From: Sthenelais limicola
Taxonomy: Eukaryota; Annelida; Polychaeta; Phyllodocida; Sigalionidae
Direction: 5' to 3'
Assembly: GCA_942159475.1 (NCBI GenBank)
Contig: OW804095.1
Span: 91,587,740 to 91,651,739, forward strand
Length of the DNA: 64,000 bases
Made by a program: the position numbers and the translations under genes. The notes below the pieces were generated by a model. It was not told the origin of the DNA. It saw nothing but the letters and a program-made list of their open reading frames with translations, and searched no databases. Below, in pieces: positions 55,764-64,000 of this stretch (positions are counted from its first letter, which is position 1; each line of letters begins with the position of its first letter).

Positions 55764-57059
55764 AGGTTGTTCTCGTCCTCGAGAACTCAGAGGCTGCACA
55801 TAAATGGCAAACATAATAAAAGGAACATAGTAAAAGATTATAAAAGCTCTACCCGCGTTCTTTAAACGTGAACCAAAACAACTTCATCGTTATACAGTAA
55901 ATATCAACTAAAGGTGGGTCTATACAACATAAAAATCAGGCATACAAGCATATAGTGTAAATAGTCTATTAAACAAGTCATCTAGACTTTATCTGTCAAC
56001 GCACAAGTGACCATACGGGCGGCGGCTGTGGTCAGTTGGCCAGCGATAACACCCGCGCGTGCCTCTCACATCATGACAAGCGGTAGCAGACACCCGGTAT
56101 CATATTTCAGCAATCAACATTCTTGTGGGACGAACCACTCCACACGTGCTTAACCCATTCAAGGCGGGGGCAGTTTCCACATATTTTGCCTAGCTGACGG
56201 GGCCCTTTTCCCCCTTTTTGGGCTTCAGGACGGGTGTCTAACATGAGGATTAGGGTTTAAAACCATTTTAAGAATATTTTCTTTTGATAATATGTGTCAT
56301 ATGTACATCATTTAACAGATGTAAACAGTAATTAATCATATTTTTCCATAATTTCTAGAATTTGGTCTTCAATAATTAAATAATGGGTCCCAATTGGGTT
56401 CAATATGGCGGCAACCTTGCTCCAAATTCGTTTTCCAGCATTTATGTATGTTAGTTATGACGTCACCATTATTGTCTCCATGACAACATACCAATAAAAA
56501 TATTTCCAATGTGTTTGTAAATATATATTTTAAATTTCAGCAAAATCCATTCATTTTTTATTAAGTTATGCCCACTTCAATTTATATAAAAATTGAATGC
56601 CTTGAGGCATTCACCCGCCCCCTAGGCCAACTTGCAATGAATGCCTTGAGGCATTCTCCCGCCCCCTAGGCCAACTTGCAATGAATGCCTTGAGGCATTC
56701 TCCCGCCCTGAATGGGTTAAGACAAGTATATCACCATCCAGTGATCGTTACTATGTGACACGGAGCATTAAGAGTCAATTTAAAAATAAGAAGTGTTCTT
56801 GATTTCAGCAACTACACTCTTTGTGTAGGAAAAGTCAATGTTTATAATAAGGTGAAGAAATCTCGGATTACTGTCCTTGACTCCAGGCATGGAGCAAATG
56901 TTCCTAGCATCACTTGGCTGGCACATACACAAAACTTAGAAGAGGCCTATCCTCTCCCTAAGGAGGGGAAGTAGGGAAACACAATTTCAATTCACTGGTT
57001 AATAGCACTTCACTTCCCATGCTGTCGTATAGCAATTGGTCTGACTTCTCACAAATACT
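55764..57059 (-). other. 3' untranslated region of the Gypsy element
   Basis: No coding frame; includes the nested TTAA element at 56154-56716. Confidence 0.6.
56154..56716 (+). mobile_element. 563-bp TTAA-flanked MITE (piggyBac-like)
   Basis: Ends CCCATTCAAGGCGGG and CCCGCCCTGAATGGG (one mismatch) between TTAA (56150-56153, 56717-56720). Near its right end are three tandem copies of a hairpin unit containing GAATGCCTTGAGGCATTC (56594-56708). The ends resemble those of the element at 38080. Confidence 0.88.
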
Positions 57060-57827
57060 CTATAGATCCCTCTGCTCCGGGGGAATTTCCTCCATCACCC
57101 GCTCATAGGTGGCAATGACCTCCTGGGTGAATGTCATCCCGTCATTTCCTGCGGGGGTTTTGGTGTTAATTTCCTTTTCTTCCTGATCGGGAAATCCTGG
57201 CCAGGCAGGTAGGGACGGGGGTCCCTCCGGTTGTACAAGCAGGGGCCGGTCATCGGTTGTTCTCCACGTAAACACACGGCGGAAACTCAACGCCCTAGTC
57301 TTGCCCTTTTTCTTGGCTTCCCAGGTCTCCTGATGGAGTTCATGAGCAATACCTTGGGGGATTACCATGGCGGTCAACCTAGGATGTGGATCCAAAGGGT
57401 TGAAGGTGTCACCGCTGGTGACCTGTGTCTGTCTCGGGGGTAGAGGGGGCATGGCGGCAAAGGCAGGGGTTGGCTCAGCCTCTGGTTCGGGGAGCAGCGA
57501 GGCTAGGGTGCGTTTGGTACTACTGTTCAAATCCCAGCCTCCTTCCTCCGAGGTTGAGATGGAGATGACTGGGAGGGGACGATGAGAAGAATGCACTGAT
57601 GGTGTCGTTATCCGGTTGGTGCATTCCACCGGGGCGACGTCAGATTGGTCGTTGGCCAATAGTAATATCGCCTCCACAGCCGCAGCCATGGAGGTCGAGT
57701 CGCTGCTGGTGACCTTGGTCTCTTCATAGACTGTCTCTGACACCACCCCGGCCCCACACTCCACATCCACATCCTTGACCACTAGATCTCTCATAACCTT
57801 TTCTGGTATCCTTTCCTGGTAGAGCAT
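57060..57827 (-). pseudogene. Distal part of the Pol extension (frameshifted)
   Basis: 255 residues in a frame shifted from the preceding one and overlapping its end, so probably its continuation. Features: acidic stretch VVKDVDVECGAGVVSETVYEE, Pro-rich AFAAMPPLPPRQTQ, and a C-terminal segment TFTQEVIATYERVMEEIPPEQ. No known domain. The alternative is a separate ORF; the overlap of 104 bases with out-of-frame low-quality residues upstream favours a frameshift mutation. Confidence 0.5.
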
Positions 57828-58497
57828 GTTTGGTCAAGTCCCTGACAATCATGTCTCCATCCAACTCATAAGGGGGAGGGGGACCCAAGTCATCATGGGA
57901 GGGAGAGACCACCTCCATGCTGGGCACGTAGGTTGCTGCAGAGCTGCTCCGAGGGGCTCTCTCTGGGCGAGCATTGTCTAATGCCCCCAGCAACAACCTA
58001 CTGCTTCCCTTATCTCGATCTTCCTTCTTGCTCTTGCGTTTAGTATCCTTCTCAGGAGCATCTCTCTCCCCTGTTTGTTCCACCCTCCTCCTCTTATTTT
58101 CCTTTCCCACCCTGGGAGCAGGTGAGAGAGGCCTCTTGTGGTGAGGGCTACTCTCCGGCCTCTTGGAGTCATATTCCTCCAGAGGGAAGTCACACACTCG
58201 GCGATGTCCCCGGTCAAACATTGCTGTCTCATAAAGGGTGGCTGGTCTGCCCTTCAGGGGGTTGGTACTGGTTACCACATAAACACCACTCGATCCCAGC
58301 GATACATCCTTCGGGTCACCATGGAGATTTGCTCGATGATGCACCATCTCAGTGGCTCGGCCACTTCTTTTCACCTGAGGGCAGTGGGGACAAGCCAGCC
58401 CGTAGATTAAATCCTCGTGTGTTTCCTTATGCCTTCTCCAATCTCGCCTGTCTCTGGAGACCCAGGAGCAGTAGGGGCACTGGTGGTAGCGTGACAT
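57724..58497 (-). CDS. C2H2 zinc-finger extension fused behind integrase
   Basis: In the same frame as integrase. From a Met at 58497 (residue 351 of the frame opening at 59547) comes a classical C2H2 finger: Cys357-Cys360, His373-His377 in CPYCSWVSRDRRDWRRHKETH-like spacing. A second C-x2-C...H...H candidate follows (Cys386, Cys389, His403/404, His409). Then come basic runs KENKRRR (482-488) and KRKSKKE (503-509), nuclear-localisation-like, and a PPPPY motif at 556-560. It could be read as part of Pol or from its own start. Similar domains bind DNA or chromatin; the role here is inference. Confidence 0.7.
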   Translation of the reverse strand: MSRYHQCPYCSWVSRDRRDWRRHKETHEDLIYGLACPHCPQVKRSGRATEMVHHRANLHGDPKDVSLGSSGVYVVTSTNPLKGRPATLYETAMFDRGHRRVCDFPLEEYDSKRPESSPHHKRPLSPAPRVGKENKRRRVEQTGERDAPEKDTKRKSKKEDRDKGSSRLLLGALDNARPERAPRSSSAATYVPSMEVVSPSHDDLGPPPPYELDGDMIVRDLTKHALPGKDTRKGYERSSGQGCGCGVWGRGGVRDSL

Positions 58498-59619
58498 TGT
58501 GTCAGAGACTGACCTGACTCCCTCTGGGTGGCTTTTTATAAGTGTGAGGCCTCCTCCCTCCCACCCTGAGGGCTCCTGGGCTGGGGAATTCACCTCCACC
58601 ACCCTGGCTCGGGCCCATGGAATGTGATCCCATCGTCCCCAAAAGCTGTACTCCTTCAGCATCAGGACAGCCAGACCAGATTGTTCTCCTTTGGCCTTTG
58701 CCCTCGTCACCCCTCCTCCACGGTGGTTGCTGCCGAGCAAAGGCCTGGTGACATCAGTACAACAGGGGGACGGATAGTTGACACCTGTTTTATCACCCTG
58801 CTGTTGGCACCCGTCACCCATCACAGGCTTGTAATGGCGCAATCGGTATAGCACCCGTTCTCCCATGTCGGCGGCCTTCATGATATCCCCATGGATGACT
58901 TTTTGGGTTCTGCCCTTTTTTACTCTGTACACCATATCACTCAGCACCTCTGTAATCTCCCAGGGCCCAGTCCAGAACCTCTGTAACTTGGGTGACTTAC
59001 CAACCTTCCTGAAAGGTTGAAAGACCCACACCATTTGACCCTCCTGGTATCTAGTTGCTTTCACATTCCGATCATAATAGCACTTTTCTTTCTTTCTTGT
59101 CACTTTGATGTTTTCAAACGCAACTCTGTGTGCTACCTCAATCCTTTCCAGAAGTTGTATTATGTACTCCTCCTTGGAGTCTGTCAAGTTTTCCCCATGA
59201 GATGGATAGGCTGTATCCCATGGCATATTCATCTCTCTACCCATTGCCAGGTAATTGGGTGTGAATTTGGTGGTGGGATGAACAGAGGCGCGGTAGGAGG
59301 ATGTGATGAAGGGAAGAAAGGAGTCCCAATTATCCTGTTTGGAATTAACAAGAGCGGCCAGCATGGTTCCCATCATACGGTTATATCTCTCCACCTGGCC
59401 ATTTGCGATCGGGTGAAAGCTGCATGTTCGTGATTTATCAATGCCTAGGAGTCGTGCCACCTCTTTAAATAAATTGGATTCGAAATTTCTCCCCTGGTCA
59501 GAGTGCCACACCAATGGTGTGCCATACCTGCACACGACCTCTGTCACTAGTATGTCAGCTACAGTCTTTGCAGTGAAATCACTTATTGGGAAGGCCTCTG
59601 TCCATCTGGAGAACAGATC
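58498..59619 (-). pseudogene. pol: Integrase core and C-terminal domain
   Basis: Contains the second catalytic Asp (VWHSDQGRNFE), the Glu (HPIANGQVERYN), SSYRASVHPTTKFTPNYL and a C-terminal module with QMVWVFQPF and LQRFWTGPWEITEV. It is separated from the N-terminal half only by TGA at 59620-59622 in the same frame. The frame passes without a stop into the zinc-finger extension. Confidence 0.9.
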
Positions 59620-60715
59620 TCACACAACTAAGACATACTTATTGCCAGCTTGTGACCGTGGGAATGGTCCAGTAATGTCGATGGCAATTTCCTCCCAGGC
59701 TCCCTTCAATGGTCTCTCTCCCAAGGCCGTTCTCTTCTTCCTGGGTGGGGGTTTTCGTTGTTGGCATAAAACACAAGCAGAGACAAATGTAGCCACATCT
59801 CTGGACATTGTAGGCCAGTAGCATGAGCGCCTCAATTTGCTGAGAGTCTTGTCTCGACCCAAATGAGCACCAAGTGGTCCACCATGTGTCATTTCCATAA
59901 ACTCTCTCCTTGCCAACGGAGGAACGTATGCTCGCCATTCTCTGCCCCCAGCTCCAGTCCACCTGTAGCTACCGAGTATGTCATTCTGGATGGCCAATGC
60001 TTGGTAATTATGCTTAAGCCAGAGCCAGTCACTTCCAGGTAGTCTCTGTTCATCATTGGGTACCTGGCCATCTGTCACTGCCTGTTTGAAAAGGACACAC
60101 ATAGGCTCCGCTTCTTGCTTCTCTCGTACCGAGATGCGCCCTTCATCCCATGTAATACTCCTGATTACTGCTATTCCATCGCCCATTTCCTCATTTGTGT
60201 CTATCCTATGACACTGGCTACATGGGATTCTTGATAGCCCGTCGGCATTCAGGTGTTTTCGGCCTGCACGGTGTTCCACTTTAAAGGTATATGTAGATAA
60301 TTCCTCAATCCACCTAGCCATCTGTCCTTCAGGCTCTTTCATGTCAAGTAACCATCTCAGAGCACTGTGATCCGTTCTGACGAGGAAATCGCTTCCAATG
60401 AGATAAGAGCGGTACTTCCTTACACCAAAAATCACAGCGAGTAGCTCTTGACGTGTGACACAATAATTCCTCTGGGCTTTATCCAAGGTGCGGCTAGCAT
60501 ATCCTAACACTCGTTCTTTCCCATCTATAACCTGAGACAACACACAGCCAATTCCAAACTGACAGGCATCTGAATCGAGAATCATCATTGCTTTGGGGTC
60601 AGGAAATGCAAGCACTGGAGCATCACACAAACTCTCCCGTATTTTATCCATTGATTCAGTACACTCAGGGGTCCATACATAGGGTACATCTTTCTTTGTG
60701 AGTTGAAACATAGGT
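59620..60715 (-). pseudogene. pol: RNase H and integrase N-terminal domain
   Basis: RNase H: LDSDACQFGIGCVLSQ, RQELLAVIF, RTDHSALRWL, NADGLSRI. Integrase zinc site: MTHGGPLGAHLG and CVLCQ. First catalytic Asp in IAIDITGPF. Ends in TGA at 59620, one codon before the conserved DLFSRWTEAF segment. All visible catalytic residues are intact. Confidence 0.92.
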
Positions 60716-61376
60716 GCAGCAATAATTGAAAAGTCCTGAATGATCTATAATACGAGCAAAATCCAAGGAAACTCCTGAGCTGTTCCTTATTTGTAGGGTA
60801 GGGCCAGCTTTTCACAGCTGCGATCTTATCCGGGTCTGTGGCCACGCCCTCCTTTGAGACAACATATCCCAAGAAGGCCACAGAGGCTTGAAATAGCTGA
60901 CACTTTGATGGTTTTATTGTTAGGCCAGCCAGCCTGATTCGCTCCAGCACACGATCAAGCCTGTCTGCACATTCCTGCATTGTCCGACCATAAATTATTA
61001 TGTCATCGAGGTACACAAGGCATTCTTCTCCCACAAGACCAGCTAATACCGTATCCATTAGTCTTTCAAATGTGGATGGAGCATTTACCAGCCCAAACGG
61101 CATTACATTGAACTGGTACAGACCGCGATGTGTGCAAAAGGCCGTTTTCTCTATACTACTCGCATCCATTTCAACTTGCCAGTAGCCGCTAGCAAGGTCA
61201 AGCGTGCAAAATACACTCGCTCCGCTCAGCATGTCTAACGTATCGTCCATACGTGGTAGGGGATAGGCATCCTTCTTTGTGATCTTGTTGACATTTCTGT
61301 AATCGATGCAAAAACGCCAGCCACCGTCTTTCTTTTTAACAAGCACTATGGGGCTAGCCCAGGGGCCTTTACATGG
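60585..61376 (-). pseudogene. pol: Reverse transcriptase, N-terminally deleted
   Basis: Begins abruptly at the LTR junction with GPWASPIVLVKKKDGGWRF, then FCTLDLASGYWQVEM (motif A), FGLVNAPSTFERLMD, VYLDDIIIYGR (YLDD intact), FLGYVVSKEG and LRSFLGFCSYYRSF. A one-base frameshift near 60730 passes to the RNase H frame. The expected upstream PYR segment, protease and gag are absent because of the deletion at 61376/61377. Confidence 0.92.
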
Positions 61377-61829
61377 TCTAGAACGTGGTAGCGTGGCGAT
61401 TTACTTAGAGAAAAGCTTAGTCGTCCCCCTGTAGGAGGTAGATGGGGTCTTAGTGACCTTGGTCGGCGAGTTGAAGCGCGCTAAGAAAGAGTAGAAGCGA
61501 GCAAGTAAGTTTCCAAAGTAGTCAGGTTTTATTCCAAGTTAAATCCAGTACAAGTATCCAGGGAAGGGTCAAGATGGTAAATGACAAAACTACATGACTC
61601 ACAGTGAGCCTTATATACTCAAGAAGAACACATAAAATACTCATAAAATAACCATAAAAGAAGGGGGACGGTTTAACATGGGTGACGGCTCGTCCCCTCG
61701 TCCCCATACCTAAAGTAATGGGGTGTTGACACATTTAGGAGCAGACTCAATGAACCCCAGAACACATAACTAACATACCTGGGTGACGATCGCCACCCCT
61801 ATACCAATCAAATAAGCTATCCTATAACA
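61377..61829 (-). repeat. 5' LTR, partial
   Basis: Matches 55281-55750 with few changes and lacks a 17-bp unit. The inner 153 bp are deleted. Confidence 0.93.
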
Positions 61830-61833
61830 ATAT

Positions 61834-62580
61834 TTTAGTTCTCTATGATGCATTCCTATATCTATAAATTGATAAAATCTTTAAATGCTATATGGCGTTT
61901 TTCACACAATAAAGCTCGATTTGATACAACATCGATTTGATACAAACCTGAATAGGTAATACAGTAATGTGATCCATTTTAGGAAAATGAGTCATAATTA
62001 AGTCGCAAAATAAGGATTTTGAGATATCATCATATTTCAAAAGAGGACATCAAGACGATTCCAATGATAGTAAACTTGATACTTTTACTTTTGAAAAAAA
62101 GGTTTGCAATGTTTCTGGATGGGTAATTACCAGTAAAGTAACTAAATATGCTCCATACGAAGGCCTTCAAAATGCAAGGATAAATTAAATACAATGTCCT
62201 GAAATTTGTTCAATAGATTCATATGAATATAAGGGCTAGACCCTCCAAAAATCAAAACATTTTCATAAAGAGATCCTGTGAAAAAATCACTTTGAAAAAT
62301 ATCAATTTTGCGACTCATTTTCCTGGAACACATCACATATATAGGTAATCAATTAAATAAAGGTGAACATTTTTCTGAAAAGTTAATATTTTGAACATTA
62401 TTTTAGATGGATATAGGCCTAATATTTATGAATGACTGTTGTAATGAAATGTTTTAGCAGACAGATAGATAGTATGGGTTGCACAAGGTTCTGCGAGTGA
62501 CAGCTCTTTCTTTGGCCAATACAATTTTCAAAATATAACAGAATTATTTGGGGGGGAGGCAACTCCCCCCCTTGCCCCCC
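61834..62580 (+). other. Right half of the host TIR element
   Basis: Non-coding. An AGGAAAATGAGTC...GTCGCAAAA word occurs at about 61981-62010 and inverted at about 62307-62340; a direct relative is at about 54262-54295 outside the element. Confidence 0.45.
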
Positions 62581-62639
62581 TGGTTCCGCCGTGCCTGGAA
62601 CAGTACAATGTGAATATTGAAAGTGAAACATGGCATTTG

Positions 62640-62825
62640 GCCGACCTCCCTCTTTTTGTTGTTTGTTTCTTCATTGTTTCCCTATCCTCTCCTGTACCTG
62701 CCTCTTTCTTATCTTCTTTCTCAAAACTATCTCCCTGCTCTTCCTCTCCTTTCCCGTCCTTGTTTTTATTATTTTCAATCAACTGCAATCTCCCCATCTG
62801 TCTCTCTCCCTTTCACTCTCCCTGT
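62640..62825 (+). repeat. CT-rich low-complexity tract
   Basis: Pyrimidine-rich CTCTCCTTTCCC sequence without a gene. Confidence 0.8.
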
Positions 62826-62866
62826 ATTAACATTCAGGCTGATAAGTTGTGAGGTGATTGACATCA

Positions 62867-62938
62867 GATTTCGTGGTATAATGGTTATCATCCCTGCCTT
62901 TGAACCACAACGTTGCAGGTTTGAATCCATGCTGGGAC
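62867..62938 (+). pseudogene. tRNA-derived sequence (SINE-like)
   Basis: Box A-like TGGTATAATGG at 62874-62884 and box B-like GGTTTGAATCC at 62918-62928 lie at tRNA spacing. The middle CTTTGAA resembles a Gln anticodon loop, but the anticodon and T stems do not pair well. It is therefore a decayed tRNA or SINE head rather than a functional tRNA. Confidence 0.5.
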
Positions 62939-63092
62939 TTCATTTTTTCCAGGGTAATGTCCACTGTCATACTGACGACCGTCATGCACTAATTCAGTCA
63001 TAATCTATAAGATATTTCCAGCAATGTTTTATGATGTTAGAATTTACAATGATTTGAAAGAGATTTCCCCATAAAACCTCAGAGAAATATGA

Positions 63093-63927
63093 GATCGGTG
63101 CTTAGCAGATGCAGATCTGCTTATTGTAGAAACAGCTATCAAATCTTCCAGAACTAATGACACAATACTCGTTGGAGAAGATACAGATTTGATTGTTCTC
63201 CTTTGCTACCATGCAGAAGCAACATCCTGCAACCTTTACTTTAAATCAGACTCAAATAGGGCAAAAGAACAAAGAATGTGGGACATCAGAGCTCTAAAAG
63301 AAAGAGTCAGAGTTGCAGAGCACTACTATTTGTTCATGCAATATCAGGATGTGACACAACTTCAGGTTTATTTGGAATAGGAAAAGGAAGCATATTAAAG
63401 AAGTTTTTGAACTCAACAGAAGTCCAAAAGCAAGCCATGGTATTCTCTGAGATGAAAGCATCTAAAAAGGATGTTGAGGCTGCTGGTGAACAGGCTCTTG
63501 TGCTTTTCTACTATGGCAATATCAATGAAAGCCTGGATCAACTCAGGTAGGCTATAAGAAGTACTGTGAAAAACTTGCTGTCCGCAATACTCATATACAC
63601 CCACAAATTTTACCACCTACATCTGCAGCCAACAAGTACCACAGCTACAGGGTATACCATCAAATTCAAACTTGGCAGGGTGAACACCTTCAACCAGAGC
63701 ATTGGATATGGAAGCTCACAGATGGTCAATACCAACCTGTACTTACTGATTTAACTCCTGCCCCTGAGGAACTTTTACACATCATCCATTGCAACTGCCA
63801 GAGTGACTGTAGTAGTCTGAGATGTTCGTGTAGGAAAATTAATTTAGAATGCACTCCAGGTTGTGGTCATTGCAATGGTGTCTGTGCAAACAGTACCAGT
63901 GCTACAGTTGAAAGTGAGGAGATTTGA
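63093..63927 (+). pseudogene. Frameshifted gene with nuclease-like and CXC (tesmin-like) motifs
   Basis: Three successive frames make up one gene: 63093 to about 63330 (ADADLLIVETAIK, VGEDTDLIVLLCYHAE), about 63330-63548 (LFVHAISGCDTTSGLFGIGK, EAAGEQALVLFYYG) and 63553-63927 (LPPTSAANKYHSYRVYHQI, PAPEELLHIIHCNC, then CSCRKINLECTPGCGHCNG). The D-x-D and EDTDL acidic motifs suggest a PIN/FEN-like nuclease fold, and the Cys-rich end resembles a CXC domain; both are inferences. It ends in TGA at 63925. Two frameshifts and no clear start make it a pseudogene or part of a dead mobile element. Confidence 0.65.
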
Positions 63928-64000
63928 TGCACAATATATCAATTGGTCCACCATGCATGGTGACCTTTGCATCAGATAAAGTAAAATATAGACCGGTTCA

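Larger units (their letters stand above)
55128..61829 (-). mobile_element. Ty3/Gypsy element with zinc-finger Pol extension, 5' part deleted
   Basis: Minus-strand element with a full 3' LTR (55128-55750), PPT, pol and a partial 5' LTR (61377-61829), flanked by ATAT (55124-55127, 61830-61833). The 5' LTR lacks its inner 153 bp, and the sequence jumps from it straight into RT at 61376. PBS, gag, protease and the RT N-terminus are therefore deleted. The remaining LTR copies differ by very few bases and one 17-bp unit, so the insertion is young. Confidence 0.93.
54586..62597 (+). mobile_element. TIR element (hAT-like ends) hosting a nested LTR retrotransposon
   Basis: The ends CAGGGGCGGCGGAAC (54586-54600) and GTTCCGCCGTGCCTG (62583-62597) are inverted with two mismatches, each followed inward by long G or C runs. 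GAACA flanks both ends exactly (54581-54585, 62598-62602), a possible 5-bp duplication. hAT elements often start CAGGG but usually duplicate 8 bp, so the superfamily is unsure. Without the inserted LTR element about 1.3 kb remains, with no transposase. Confidence 0.6.

Noticed and set aside
62867..62938. Functional tRNA-Gln gene
   Set aside because: Anticodon and T stems pair poorly despite good A and B boxes.

Overview
This window is eukaryotic, repeat-dominated DNA, almost certainly from a marine invertebrate. It carries several LTR retrotransposons, a DIRS-like tyrosine-recombinase retroelement, two LINEs, several TTAA-flanked elements, long minisatellites and only two short stretches that look like non-LTR-element coding sequence. 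The frequent 'taggcctac'-type words near 52.3-52.6 kb and the mix of elements would fit an echinoderm or another deuterostome, but this is an impression and not a proof. No bacterial features (operons, Shine-Dalgarno sites, CRISPR) are present.

Layout. 1-10031: nearly complete Ty3/Gypsy element on the + strand with long (1.93 kb) LTRs, gag, pol and a degraded envelope gene, an errantivirus-like provirus broken by several stops and frameshifts. 10032-21215: an inverted terminal repeat pair (11615 and 21214) brackets DIRS-like RT, RNase H and tyrosine recombinase pieces (- strand), a 1.09 kb TTAA-flanked element, GA-rich and GGTTACTGGAGGA-type minisatellites and a Gypsy RT scrap. 21990-22393: solo LTR whose empty site is preserved in a second repeat copy at about 25.88 kb. 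22.95-24.54 kb: decayed LINE (- strand). 27042-34713: complete but mutated Ty3/Gypsy element (- strand) with both LTRs, CTTC target duplication, PBS and PPT. 35.29-37.18 kb: LINE (+) that has lost its catalytic core. 37775-41722: apparently perfect 1309-bp tandem duplication, one copy of which carries a 1326-bp piggyBac-like TTAA element rich in RFX X-box motifs.

43.35-48.77 kb is minisatellite-rich (31-bp, 19-bp, about 23-bp and about 20-bp units) around two spliced exons of an unrecognised host gene (44351-44460 and 44695-44982). 48.8-54.5 kb is mostly non-coding with a foldback, dispersed repeats and a nuclear-receptor-motif-rich direct repeat. 54586-62597 is a three-layer nest: a TTAA element (56154-56716) inside a Gypsy element (55128-61829, - strand, TSD ATAT) inside a TIR element (TSD-like GAACA). 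The Gypsy element is unusual: its integrase reading frame continues into a long C-terminal extension with C2H2 zinc fingers and basic nuclear-localisation-like runs. 63093-63927 is a frameshifted gene with an acidic D-T-D nuclease-like motif and a cysteine-rich CXC (tesmin/TSO1-like) end.

Most genes here work only within their own element: gag/pol/env for retrotransposition, RT plus tyrosine recombinase for DIRS-type integration. Nearly all are inactivated by visible lesions.
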